DNA from: CAYVDH01 sp964450355
Lineage (GTDB): Bacteria; Bacteroidota; Bacteroidia; NS11-12g; UBA955
Assembly (NCBI GenBank): GCA_964450355.1
Contig: CAYVDH010000075.1
Location: 1-16,497 of the forward strand
Direction: 5' to 3'
DNA: 16,497 nucleotides
The translations under genes were made by a program, and so were the position numbers. The notes under the pieces were generated by a model, which did not search any database, was not told where the DNA came from, and worked only from the letters and a program-made list of their open reading frames with translations. Position 1 is the first letter of the stretch, and each line of letters begins with the position of its first letter. Positions 1-7,517 of the stretch are shown here, one piece after another.

Positions 1-12
1 TTTTATAGTTTC

Positions 13-20
13 TAAGTTTG
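13..20 (+). promoter_or_regulatory. Bacteroidota -7 promoter element
   Basis: The octamer TAAGTTTG matches the Bacteroidota -7 consensus TANNTTTG exactly. It lies 20 bases before the ATG of the fasciclin-domain gene, which would give a leader of about 16 bases. The matching -33 TTTG would lie outside the window, so only half of the promoter can be seen. Confidence 0.55.
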
Positions 21-40
21 TAGTACTAATATAAAAAGAT

Positions 41-598
41 ATGAACTATAAAATTTTAACCCATGCTTTTGCTATAACATTAATTATGGCTTGTAATAAC
101 AGTCAAAATAATGAACCTAGCAGTACTGAAAACAACACTACAGAAAACGAAAATGCTGTTGGTCAGTCTGGAGTTAAAGATGATATATCTAACCCCAACA
201 TATTACAAGTAGCTATTAGTAGTAAAGATCATTCCACATTAGTTACAGCAGTAAAGGCTGCGGAATTAGTTGATGCCCTTAGCAACACAGGCCCTTTTAC
301 AGTATTTGCTCCAACAAATTCTGCGTTCGACAAATTACCTAAAGGAACTGTTGAAGGTTTATTGGCTCCTGAAAAGAAACCAGATTTACAAAATATACTT
401 GGCTATCATACATACGTTGGGGTGCTAAAAACAGATTACATGAACGATGGGCAAGAGTTTGATATGGTGTTTGGTGGCAAGGTGAAAATCACAAAACAAG
501 GAGATAAAACATTTGTAAATGGTTCTGAAATTACAGCTAGCATTCCTACATCCAATGGAATTATTCACGTAATTGGAGATGTTTTATTGCCAAAATAA
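41..598 (+). CDS. Fasciclin (FAS1) domain lipoprotein
   Basis: This 185-residue protein has a short signal peptide ending in a lipobox (LIMAC, Cys18), so it is probably a lipoprotein. A low-complexity, Asn/Glu/Thr-rich linker (about residues 19-45) leads to one FAS1 domain (about residues 50-185). The family features are visible: the opening with NILQVAI, the TVFAPTNSAFDKLP block near residues 87-100, a central histidine in YHTYVG, and the terminal NGIIHVIGDVLLP strand. FAS1 domains usually mediate adhesion or binding at the cell surface; no catalytic role is implied. The gene is transcribed alone, towards the nos operon, and a strong intrinsic terminator separates the two. Bacterial proteins of this type are usually single-domain and about this long, so it looks complete. 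The domain call is firm and the ligand is unknown. Confidence 0.9.
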   Translation: MNYKILTHAFAITLIMACNNSQNNEPSSTENNTTENENAVGQSGVKDDISNPNILQVAISSKDHSTLVTAVKAAELVDALSNTGPFTVFAPTNSAFDKLPKGTVEGLLAPEKKPDLQNILGYHTYVGVLKTDYMNDGQEFDMVFGGKVKITKQGDKTFVNGSEITASIPTSNGIIHVIGDVLLPK

Positions 599-621
599 TT
601 TTTATTCTTTAATTTATATTT

Positions 622-654
622 AAAGCAGAGACTATTGAAACTCTGCTTTTTTTT
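622..654 (+). terminator. Rho-independent terminator of the fasciclin gene
   Basis: A perfect 9-bp stem (AAAGCAGAG at 622-630 with CTCTGCTTT at 641-649) closes a 10-base loop and runs directly into eight T residues (647-654). It begins 24 bases after the stop of the fasciclin gene. Read from the minus strand the trailing T-run is poor, so it probably works mainly for plus-strand transcription, although the hairpin also lies just beyond the end of the convergent nosY gene. Confidence 0.85.
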
Positions 655-668
655 ATCATTGAAGTCAA

Positions 669-1436
669 TTATAAATCTTTTTTAATGAATTTTTTAAGAG
701 ATATGAAATACGGGATAAAAATCCATAATACTAAAATTGAAAATGAAATGATTAAACCCATAAAAGTTCCAAAAAAATTATTAAAAATTGCTCCTGTATA
801 TCCCATCATAGCAGATACTTCGAGTTTTAAAAGTATTAAAATTCTTGCTAAATCAATTGGATTTAAAGCTGAAATTACAACAACAGAAGTTTCAATTGGA
901 TAATCAGAAAATTGAAACATTAAAAACAATACCAAACCATCGTATAAAAGTGAAAAATACAACCATAAAAGAATAGATAAACCAATTCCTTTTGCTTTAT
1001 CTCTTGTAAGTATTGAGCACAACAATGCCATAGAAGTATAAATTATTGTAATTAACAAACCTGTTGTAACCATCATCAATGATTTTTCTAAATCAACAAA
1101 ATACAATATAGGAATACCTGCCCCTAAAATAAATGCTAATACTAAACTAAAAGATAGTCCTAAAAACAAACTATTCCAAATATTCTTCCTTTTTATAGGA
1201 TGGCTAACTAATAATTCTACAAATTCACTGCTATTATAAATATATATTGTAGAAAACAAAATTGAAAACAATGGCACTATAATTAAAATCACATTTAATA
1301 GAGTTAAAACCCCCTTAGATTCATTATCTTCCAACCCAAATACACTAAAAGTAAAAAGCAATAAAACGAGGGTATAAAACAATACAATTCTATTTTTTAT
1401 TATGTCTATAATGACAAATTTTATAAGTTTATTCAA
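669..1436 (-). CDS. nosY: NosY-type ABC transporter permease
   Basis: This 255-residue, very hydrophobic protein has about six membrane segments, starting near residues 15-34, and no ATPase motifs. It is the last gene of the nos operon, directly after nosF. In known systems NosY is the permease that pairs with the NosF ATPase and the periplasmic NosD; the NosDFY complex takes part in assembling the CuZ centre of nitrous oxide reductase. The start codon is TTG (minus strand 1436-1434) and overlaps the nosF stop in the tetranucleotide TTGA. No ATG occurs for the next hundred or so codons, so the rare start is well supported and translation is probably coupled to nosF. The length is close to the usual ~260-275 residues. 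The identity rests on fold and operon position, because permease sequences of this kind diverge strongly. Confidence 0.88.
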   Translation of the reverse strand: MNKLIKFVIIDIIKNRIVLFYTLVLLLFTFSVFGLEDNESKGVLTLLNVILIIVPLFSILFSTIYIYNSSEFVELLVSHPIKRKNIWNSLFLGLSFSLVLAFILGAGIPILYFVDLEKSLMMVTTGLLITIIYTSMALLCSILTRDKAKGIGLSILLWLYFSLLYDGLVLFLMFQFSDYPIETSVVVISALNPIDLARILILLKLEVSAMMGYTGAIFNNFFGTFMGLIISFSILVLWIFIPYFISLKKFIKKDL

Positions 1437-2143
1437 ATTTTATTTTTTTTTAAAAGATACACTATTGAATCAGATAATTTATCTAATTTCGTTTCTAATT
1501 TTAAGTCAAATAATGACTTTTTAAATAATATATTACCTTCATGCATAAAGATAATTTGGCTAACTAAACCATCAAGTTCACTTAACAAATGGGAAGTAAT
1601 TAAAATTAATTTTCCTCTCTGTTTTTCTGATAATATTTTATTTTTCAGTAGTTCAGAAGCAAGAGGGTCTAATCCAGCAGTTGGTTCGTCTAATATCAAC
1701 ACTTCAGGATTAAATAAAAAAGTTAATGAGGCGCTAACTTTTTGAGTAGTACCACCACTTAAAGTTCTCATTTTTTTATTTAAAATTTTATCTAATTCGA
1801 ATTGAAAAAACAACTCTTCATCTAATTTTCCTTTGTATTGTCTTATTTCTTTAACCATGTTAAAAACTTGACCAATTGTCATGTTTTCTGGATACCTTCC
1901 TATTTGTGGCATGTATCCTATTTTTTCTCGATAAACAATGTTCTTTAATATTGACATATCATTAAAAAAAATATTCCCTGATGAAGGAATTACCATGCCT
2001 AAAAGACTTTTAATGATGGTTGTTTTTCCACATCCATTTGGTCCAATCAAAGCTATACACTCTCCTTTTTCAAGTTTTAAATTTACTGAATTAAGTACTT
2101 TTAACTTGTTAAATTGTTTAGTTACATTTTCAAATACAATCAT
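1433..2143 (-). CDS. nosF: NosF-type ABC transporter ATPase
   Basis: This 236-residue soluble ATP-binding subunit has all the standard motifs: Walker A GPNGCGKT (34-41), Q-loop Q80, signature LSGGT (128-132), Walker B VLILDEP (148-154), a D-loop (GLD, 157-159) and switch histidine H185. It should power the NosDFY complex that supports copper-site maturation in NosZ. The ATG overlaps the nosD stop (ATGA), and its own stop overlaps the TTG of nosY, so nosD, nosF and nosY form one translationally coupled unit. On sequence alone it could be any small ABC-2 exporter ATPase; its place between NosD and NosY decides the assignment. The length is slightly below the usual NosF size of about 300 because the C-terminal extension is short. 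Confidence 0.93.
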   Translation of the reverse strand: MIVFENVTKQFNKLKVLNSVNLKLEKGECIALIGPNGCGKTTIIKSLLGMVIPSSGNIFFNDMSILKNIVYREKIGYMPQIGRYPENMTIGQVFNMVKEIRQYKGKLDEELFFQFELDKILNKKMRTLSGGTTQKVSASLTFLFNPEVLILDEPTAGLDPLASELLKNKILSEKQRGKLILITSHLLSELDGLVSQIIFMHEGNILFKKSLFDLKLETKLDKLSDSIVYLLKKNKI

Positions 2144-3378
2144 TCAAAATTTTTTGACATTTTTGGTTTTAAATCTACAAAATTTTCAGGTGTTAAACTA
2201 GGTATCATCTTTTCTGATTTATCTAACAGATTAACCATAAAACTTCTAAATAAAATCATGGCTGGAGGATTTTTTTCTACTACCACAGAATAGATACTTA
2301 GAGGATGAAAAGGAACATCTCCAATTTGATCTTTGTTTAAATCATAACCATCATATTTATCCCAATAATTTTGTTTAAATTCATTAAGAGTTAATGTGCC
2401 ATTAGTTGCAACATCAAATGTGTTAGAAATAAAATTATTTTTAACGATAGAATTATCCATGCAATTAGCTTGAATTTTAATTCCCCAGCCATTTGATTTA
2501 AATGAATTTTTTTCAACAACAATTCTATTTGTTCCATCCATAAAAATTGCAGAAGTATTTTTATTGAACTTATTCCCAAATAAATAACAATCTGAAATCT
2601 CTTTCAATAACAATCCATATGATGCATCACCCCAATTTTCTTCAAAAACATTATTCATCATAACTACACGCTTAGTAAACATCACTGCAACTCCTGCTCC
2701 ATTATTTTTAAAAAGATTAGTAAAATAGGAATCATCATTAGAAAACATAAAATGCAAACCGTATCGAATATTATTCTTTGAAATATTTCTCCAAATGACA
2801 GAATTAGTGACAAATTCAAAATATATACCATCTCTATTTCCTAACAGAACATTTCCGATAATTTGTAAGCTATCACTTTTCCAACAATGAATACCATTTC
2901 CAATTTCTTGTTCTTGTTTTCCAAAAGCTTCAATTTTATTATCTTTAATTAATACATTTTTACTGTATTGAATATAAATCCCAAAAAAATTATCATACAA
3001 GATATTGTTTTGAATAATAACATTTGAAGACTCATATACTTTAATACCTCCAGGGTCATCCAAACTAGCGTATCCTGAATGTTGAATTCTAAATCCTTTT
3101 ATTTGCACATTATTAGACCTAATTGAAAGTACTTCAAATTTCTTATCCCCATCAATTGTAGGAAGATTTATCCCAATCAACGAAATTGATTTATCTATAA
3201 CTATGTTCCCTTCATTATAATATCCTCCATCTACTAACACGGTATCCCCATGCTTTGCATCCAATAAAGCTGATTTAATTTTATTGATTTTTTCATTTTT
3301 ACTTACTTTAATTGTTTTAGACAACAAAGTTTGATAAAAAAAAATTAATACTATAAAACAACTAATTAATTTATTCAT
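2140..3378 (-). CDS. nosD: NosD periplasmic copper-maturation protein (beta-helix)
   Basis: This 412-residue protein begins with a Sec-type signal peptide (about residues 1-20). Most of the rest is made of short repeated turns of the type 'N-x-I-x-x-N/G' (for example GIKVYESSNVIIQNNILYDN and NVLIKDNKIEAFG), typical of the right-handed parallel beta-helix seen in NosD and related CASH-domain proteins. NosD binds NosFY on the periplasmic side and is needed for CuZ assembly in nitrous oxide reductase, probably by interacting with copper-loaded NosL. The C-terminus after about residue 340 (YWDKYDGYDLNKDQIGDVPF, then the PLSIYS block) matches the conserved end of NosD. The ATG shares one base with the stop of the upstream nosL-fusion gene, and its stop overlaps the nosF ATG. 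Length and domain content look complete. Confidence 0.93.
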   Translation of the reverse strand: MNKLISCFIVLIFFYQTLLSKTIKVSKNEKINKIKSALLDAKHGDTVLVDGGYYNEGNIVIDKSISLIGINLPTIDGDKKFEVLSIRSNNVQIKGFRIQHSGYASLDDPGGIKVYESSNVIIQNNILYDNFFGIYIQYSKNVLIKDNKIEAFGKQEQEIGNGIHCWKSDSLQIIGNVLLGNRDGIYFEFVTNSVIWRNISKNNIRYGLHFMFSNDDSYFTNLFKNNGAGVAVMFTKRVVMMNNVFEENWGDASYGLLLKEISDCYLFGNKFNKNTSAIFMDGTNRIVVEKNSFKSNGWGIKIQANCMDNSIVKNNFISNTFDVATNGTLTLNEFKQNYWDKYDGYDLNKDQIGDVPFHPLSIYSVVVEKNPPAMILFRSFMVNLLDKSEKMIPSLTPENFVDLKPKMSKNFE

Positions 3379-4385
3379 TAGTTTTTAATTTGGCTCCAAT
3401 TTAAAACTTTTTCATTGAATTTTTCTGCCATAATACTAGCTTCATTTAGGGACTTAAAGGCAGCAATATTACCTCCCATAGGACTTTTTAATGTCTCATT
3501 TTTGATGTAAAAGGCTTTTTCAGCATCAATTAATACATTTTTATCTAGATAATGATTTACGTACCAAGAGGACACCATTTTATTATTTTCTTTTATGTAT
3601 TCAAATAGGCATTTTATATCATCAAATTTATATGCTCTACCTTTGTCAGTAATAATCTCTGCACCAAATCTACCATCTGAAATACTCATCTCACAATAAT
3701 TACATTTATCATAATTGAGCTTAATTGGTTGTGCTAATTTATTATTACAAGAACTTAAAAAAAAGAGTAAAACAAAAAAAAGTGAGACTAATTTCTTTTT
3801 CATTTTCAGCTTACTAAAAAATTTAATTTCAATCAGATAAGCTATTAATATGAATACTCCTCCAAGAATAAAAAGCCAACCTCCTATATCAGGAATTGAA
3901 TATGCTCCAAAATTCAATAATTGTTTAAATCCAATTAAAGGAGGTTGATAACTCATCCCAGGTACAACTATTGCAGCCTTTGGATCAAGATTGTGTCCAT
4001 AATTATATTCCCATCTCCAAAAATCTACCATGGCTATGATGCCAAATGCAATAAAAGCAAATAAAGAAATCACTACAAGTTTTTTCCTTCCTAAAATTGC
4101 AGTTATAAAAAATAACAAGGCAAAAGTTGAAATTATATAAGGTAAAACAGTAAATTCTATAAAATTTTCAGCATGCAATGTTTGCATTCCAATATAATGA
4201 TTCAAACCATTTACAATTTCTACTTGCCCACCTAATTTGTTGGCATGTATTTGCAACATTAAACCTTCAGGATATTGCGGTGCATCAAGTTCTATTCTCC
4301 AAATTGGATAAAACAGCGAAATTATTAATAAAACTGATGAAATTAGAAACAAGATTCTAGTCAAATTTGATACTTTATTTTTCAT
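3378..4385 (-). CDS. nosL: Membrane protein (NosB-like) fused to NosL copper chaperone
   Basis: With the ATG at 4385 this is a 335-residue protein in two parts. The first ~190 residues carry about four membrane segments (roughly 10-28, 80-98, 102-120, 168-188) and the motifs APQYPEGL (35-42) and LNHYIGM (61-67). They resemble the membrane protein often encoded directly after clade II nosZ, called NosB in Wolinella; that name is my inference. The second part is a NosL domain with its own lipoprotein-like leader: Met195, a hydrophobic stretch and a lipobox (LSSC, Cys213), then CNYCEM (228-233) and SPMGG (301-305), the Cys/Met motifs of NosL, which delivers Cu(I) for NosZ maturation. An extension to TTG at 4451 is possible, but the ATG is more credible and leaves a 75-base gap after nosZ. 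NosL could also be made separately from Met195 (ATG 3803-3801). Confidence 0.85.
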   Translation of the reverse strand: MKNKVSNLTRILFLISSVLLIISLFYPIWRIELDAPQYPEGLMLQIHANKLGGQVEIVNGLNHYIGMQTLHAENFIEFTVLPYIISTFALLFFITAILGRKKLVVISLFAFIAFGIIAMVDFWRWEYNYGHNLDPKAAIVVPGMSYQPPLIGFKQLLNFGAYSIPDIGGWLFILGGVFILIAYLIEIKFFSKLKMKKKLVSLFFVLLFFLSSCNNKLAQPIKLNYDKCNYCEMSISDGRFGAEIITDKGRAYKFDDIKCLFEYIKENNKMVSSWYVNHYLDKNVLIDAEKAFYIKNETLKSPMGGNIAAFKSLNEASIMAEKFNEKVLNWSQIKN

Positions 4386-4460
4386 ATATAATTTATTAAA
4401 AAAAGGAGCAAAGTGTTTAACTAATTTGCCCCTTTTAAAAAATTCAAACAAAAATATTAT

Positions 4461-6425
4461 TTAATTTGCAGGGACAGGTTTACCTAAGCTGAAAGTTATT
4501 GGATTATTACTTCCAGGGGAAGAAACTCTTATATACCCTTGCATTTCTTGATGGAGTGCACTACAAAAATCAGTACAGTACATAGGGAAAATTCCAACCC
4601 TATCAGGAACCCATTTTAGTGTACAAGTTTCACCTGGCATGATTAGCAATTCTGCATTATTTGCACCTTTTACAGCGAAACCATGAGGAACATCCCAGTC
4701 TTGTTCTAAATTAGTAACATGAAAAAATACTTCATCGCCCAATTTTACACCTTCAATATTATCTGGCGCAAAATGTGACCTTATTGAAGTCATGTAAACA
4801 TGAACTTTATTTCCTTCTCTAACTACTTTTGATTCTTTTTCACTAATCGTTTTATAAGGATGTTTATTTTCTTCAATTTTATATATTTTCAATTGTCCAT
4901 TATTTTTAATTAAATCAGCAGGTGCTGCTTGTGCATAATGTGGCTCTCCAATGGTTGGAAAATCCAATATCATTTGCATTTTTTCACCACTAATATCAAA
5001 TAATTGAGCACTTTGAGTAAGTTCTGGACCAGTAGGTAGGTATCTGTCTTTAGTAATTTTATTATATGCAATCAAGTATTTTCCCCAAGGTTTTACTGTA
5101 TTTCCACCTACAACACATAAATGTCCAACGGAATAATATGTTGGTGCTCTATCAATAACTTTTAATTCTTTAATGTTCCATTTCACTATTTCAGAAGACA
5201 CAAAAAAGGAAGTGTATGCATTGCCTTTGTCATCAAATTCAGTATGTAAAGGACCTAAACCAGGTTTTTTAACTTCGCCATACAATGCAGATTCGTATTT
5301 TATAACATTGATACCATCGTATTCACCGTCAAAAGATTTATCAGCAATTGCTTTTTGAATTTTATCAAAACTAAATACAGGAATTAAGGCAGCTAGTTTA
5401 CCACTTCCAACTATATATTCTCCTGTAGGATCAACATCACAACCATGTGGAGATTTTGGACATGGGATAAAATAACAAATGTCTTTGAATTCAGCAATAT
5501 CCAAAACCAAAACTTCATTCATTATTGTCGAAGTTGCAGTTTGAGTAGATTCATTAAATACATTATGAGCATACTTTACTGGTGTTTTAGTGCCTTTACC
5601 TGCTTTAATGTATTCTTCTGCTTTTTTCCAATTTACTGCCATGATGAAATCTTTATCTCTTTGTGATGCATTCACTTCTAATAAAGTACTAGCTTGTTCA
5701 GTATTGTAACATGAGAAAAAGAACCAGCCATGAGATTTTCCTTTACCACATCTTGCAAGGTCAAAATTAACACCTGGTGTCTTTAATTGAAATGCAATTT
5801 TCATTTCTCCAGTCTCAGGTGCAACGCTGACAAAACTAATATGTCCTTTAAAATTTTGTTTATAAGAATTGATTGGAATATCACCATTAACATTATCTGG
5901 AGGTACACTGAATCTAGTTCCAGCAACAATGTATTCTGAATTTTCTGTTCCAAATGGTGAACTATGATTTCCTCCACTGTTTGGTAATTCTATGATTTCT
6001 GCCGTTCTAAAAGTTTTTAAGTCAACTCTTGCTAACCTAGGAGTATTGTTTGCATTTGCAAAGGCCCATTTGCCATTTTGTTCTCCCTTTGTCATAGATA
6101 ATTCAATGTGGTGCAAATCATCCCATGGAACAAAACCATGTGAAGTATTTAACATAGGCTTTGTTTCCTCTGAATATCCATATCCCTTTTCTGGATCAAC
6201 TGAAAACACCGGAATGTTTCTGAACAACCTACCACTTGGCAATCCATACACACTCATTTGTCCATTAAAACCACCAGATACAAAGTTATAGACTTCATCA
6301 TATTTGCCTGGTGCAACATAAGTCTTTGAGGCATCGCCACTCACTGCATTGCTTGAATTCTTTGGTTTACATGAAAAAAAACTAAAGACTATAAAAGCTA
6401 AAAATAATTTGTTTTTGATATTCAT
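4461..6425 (-). CDS. nosZ: Nitrous oxide reductase NosZ, clade II-like lipoprotein
   Basis: This 654-residue enzyme reduces N2O to N2 in the periplasm using the CuA and CuZ centres. The N-terminal beta-propeller contains all seven CuZ histidines in their usual contexts: H105-H106 (DDLHH), H154 (GGNHSS), H327 (SPHG), H394 (GPLHTEF), H435 (GHL) and H496 (EPHYA). The C-terminal cupredoxin domain has the CuA set H581, C617, C621, H625 and M628 in the CxxxCxxxHxxM pattern. There is no twin-arginine signal. Instead a short Sec leader ends in a lipobox (FFSC, Cys19), so the enzyme is probably anchored to a membrane. The Sec export signal and accessory genes fit the atypical, clade II group. The operon also encodes its likely electron donor, cytochrome c, 18 bases upstream. 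No nosR is seen in the window. Confidence 0.97.
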   Translation of the reverse strand: MNIKNKLFLAFIVFSFFSCKPKNSSNAVSGDASKTYVAPGKYDEVYNFVSGGFNGQMSVYGLPSGRLFRNIPVFSVDPEKGYGYSEETKPMLNTSHGFVPWDDLHHIELSMTKGEQNGKWAFANANNTPRLARVDLKTFRTAEIIELPNSGGNHSSPFGTENSEYIVAGTRFSVPPDNVNGDIPINSYKQNFKGHISFVSVAPETGEMKIAFQLKTPGVNFDLARCGKGKSHGWFFFSCYNTEQASTLLEVNASQRDKDFIMAVNWKKAEEYIKAGKGTKTPVKYAHNVFNESTQTATSTIMNEVLVLDIAEFKDICYFIPCPKSPHGCDVDPTGEYIVGSGKLAALIPVFSFDKIQKAIADKSFDGEYDGINVIKYESALYGEVKKPGLGPLHTEFDDKGNAYTSFFVSSEIVKWNIKELKVIDRAPTYYSVGHLCVVGGNTVKPWGKYLIAYNKITKDRYLPTGPELTQSAQLFDISGEKMQMILDFPTIGEPHYAQAAPADLIKNNGQLKIYKIEENKHPYKTISEKESKVVREGNKVHVYMTSIRSHFAPDNIEGVKLGDEVFFHVTNLEQDWDVPHGFAVKGANNAELLIMPGETCTLKWVPDRVGIFPMYCTDFCSALHQEMQGYIRVSSPGSNNPITFSLGKPVPAN

Positions 6426-6443
6426 AATTATATATTTATATTG

Positions 6444-6944
6444 TTAATTAACTCCATCGTTTTTTCTCATAAATTCTAAAATATTTCTTGCATCTTCGTC
6501 TGTTAAACCTTGATTAGGCATTCTAACTAAACACAATTCTAATTGCGCTTGAACTTCTGGATCTTTATCTATCATTGGGTCAGGATTTGTAATAAAATTC
6601 ATAATCCAAGGTGCTGTTCTTCTTGATGTAACACCTTTCCAACCTGGACCCACTAACTTTTCATCAGTTAATTTATGACATGAGTTACATTTTGTGGATG
6701 ATATGGATTCACCTTTGCTAGCAAGAGTTAAATCTAATGCTCCTAATTTCACATTTGTTTCATCGTATTTCCCTTCTCCTCTTTTTGGGTCATAATCCCC
6801 TACTTTTTTTTCATCATTTTTACTTTCTGTGTTTGTAACATTATTTCCTGTATTTTCAGTTTCAGGCTTATTTGCATTTCCACATGATGAAAGTATCATT
6901 GAACTTGCAAAAATTGACACGAAAATTAATTTAATTTTATTCAT
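6444..6944 (-). CDS. Lipoprotein mono-heme cytochrome c of the nos operon
   Basis: This 166-residue protein is the first gene of the nos operon. A signal peptide ends in a lipobox (ILSSC, Cys21) and is followed by a flexible Asn/Thr/Glu-rich linker (22-48). One class I cytochrome c domain follows, with the heme-binding CNSCH motif (86-90), LVGPGWKGV (97-105), and M142 in VRMPNQGL as the probable second axial heme ligand. The C-terminal helix LTDEDARNILEFM (147-159) is typical of the fold. In this position the cytochrome is most likely the periplasmic electron donor to NosZ, replacing the quinol-linked NosR route of other bacteria; this is inferred from context. It ends 18 bases before the nosZ ATG. 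The pentapeptide GKYDE occurs both here (58-62) and near the start of NosZ (40-44). Confidence 0.92.
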   Translation of the reverse strand: MNKIKLIFVSIFASSMILSSCGNANKPETENTGNNVTNTESKNDEKKVGDYDPKRGEGKYDETNVKLGALDLTLASKGESISSTKCNSCHKLTDEKLVGPGWKGVTSRRTAPWIMNFITNPDPMIDKDPEVQAQLELCLVRMPNQGLTDEDARNILEFMRKNDGVN

Positions 6945-6966
6945 ATAATTGTTGTAATTTTTACTG

Positions 6967-6974
6967 CAAACTTA
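6967..6974 (-). promoter_or_regulatory. -7 element of the nos operon promoter
   Basis: On the minus strand this reads TAAGTTTG, an exact match to TANNTTTG and identical to the octamer before the fasciclin gene. It lies 22 bases before the ATG of the cytochrome gene, which predicts transcription starting near 6962-6964 and a leader of about 18-20 bases. No well-spaced -33 TTTG is present, which fits a promoter that depends on an activator. Confidence 0.55.
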
Positions 6975-6996
6975 TTCATGTTATTATCAAAGATTT

Positions 6997-7012
6997 TATG
7001 ACTATAATCATA
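6997..7012. promoter_or_regulatory. Candidate CRP/FNR-family operator of the nos operon
   Basis: A perfect inverted repeat, TATGA, six bases, TCATA, has the TGA-N6-TCA spacing used by CRP/FNR-family regulators. Its centre (7004.5) is about 41 bases upstream of the inferred nos transcription start, the classical class II activator position. FNR-type regulators are the expected controllers of N2O reduction under low oxygen. It is a short motif in AT-rich DNA, so chance is possible. It could equally serve the divergent gene at 7089. Confidence 0.4.
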
Positions 7013-7088
7013 TTTGAATAAATAAATATATAAAACTCTTTTTTCTTTTTTTATTTGTATTTCAATCATTATTCATATTACCTTTTCA

Positions 7089-7469
7089 ATGAATTTGACT
7101 AGGTTGTTTTCCATATTGCTTATTTTTGTAATATCATTTGGCTTTATCACCAAATCGAGCATCATCATTAAATACCAATTAAACAAATCGGAATTCATTA
7201 AAAATTGTATTAATCTGAACAAGCCTGAAAAAAAATGCGAGGGAAAATGTCACCTTACTGCTCAATTGAATGAATCAGAAAATGTACCAGCAAATGAAAG
7301 TGTACCTTATTCTTTTTTAAATTTTGAAATACCTTATTTTACCATTCAAAATTCAAGCAAAATTAATTTTGAATTGCTTTGTAATTCTAATTTAATTCAC
7401 AACTCTTTATACTTCTCTAAATTAAGCGCAGGTTATATTAATTTGCCCTTTCATCCTCCTATTTTTTAA
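7089..7469 (+). CDS. Small Cys-rich exported protein of unknown function
   Basis: This 126-residue protein opens with one hydrophobic segment (about 5-22), either an uncleaved anchor or a signal peptide. The exported part has a compact pattern, NC (Cys40), then KKCEGKCHL (Cys50, Cys54, His55), about a third of the way along, and ends in FHPPIF. Proteins with a similar C-x9-C-x3-C-H arrangement and a terminal HPP motif are, as I recall, frequent in Bacteroidota near copper or TonB-receptor genes, but I cannot name a family with certainty. The closely placed Cys and His residues would suit soft-metal binding such as Cu(I). The gene is first on the plus strand, divergent from the nos operon, and 151 bases precede the mbnP-like start. 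It may be expressed with the copper genes that follow. Coding is credible; function is unassigned. Confidence 0.7.
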   Translation: MNLTRLFSILLIFVISFGFITKSSIIIKYQLNKSEFIKNCINLNKPEKKCEGKCHLTAQLNESENVPANESVPYSFLNFEIPYFTIQNSSKINFELLCNSNLIHNSLYFSKLSAGYINLPFHPPIF

Positions 7470-7493
7470 TGTTAATTTCTTATTGAATTTATT

Positions 7494-7511
7494 GATAAGG
7501 AATTCCTTGTC
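7494..7511. repeat. Palindrome with core AAGGAATTCCTT
   Basis: The 12-base perfect palindrome AAGGAATTCCTT (7497-7508) extends to 18 bases with one mismatched pair (outer bases GA and TC). It begins 25 bases after the stop of the small Cys-rich gene and lies 7 bases before a second dyad. It may be an operator or part of an intergenic RNA structure; there is no T-tract for a terminator. Confidence 0.4.
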
Positions 7512-7517
7512 TTACCC

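Noticed and set aside
4386..4451. TTG start at 4451 for the NosB-like/NosL fusion.
   Set aside because: The extra 22 residues look non-conserved and basic, and the ATG at 4385 directly precedes the first membrane segment.
5173..6291. Several plus-strand open frames of 61 to 99 codons opposite nosZ.
   Set aside because: They are antisense to a clearly coding gene with intact catalytic ligands, and their translations show no domain or signal.
6952..6969. TTGTAA...GCAA element in the nos promoter as an FNR site.
   Set aside because: Only five of nine base pairs match and the half-site spacing is wrong for FNR; it also overlaps the -7 element. The dyad at 6997-7012 fits better.
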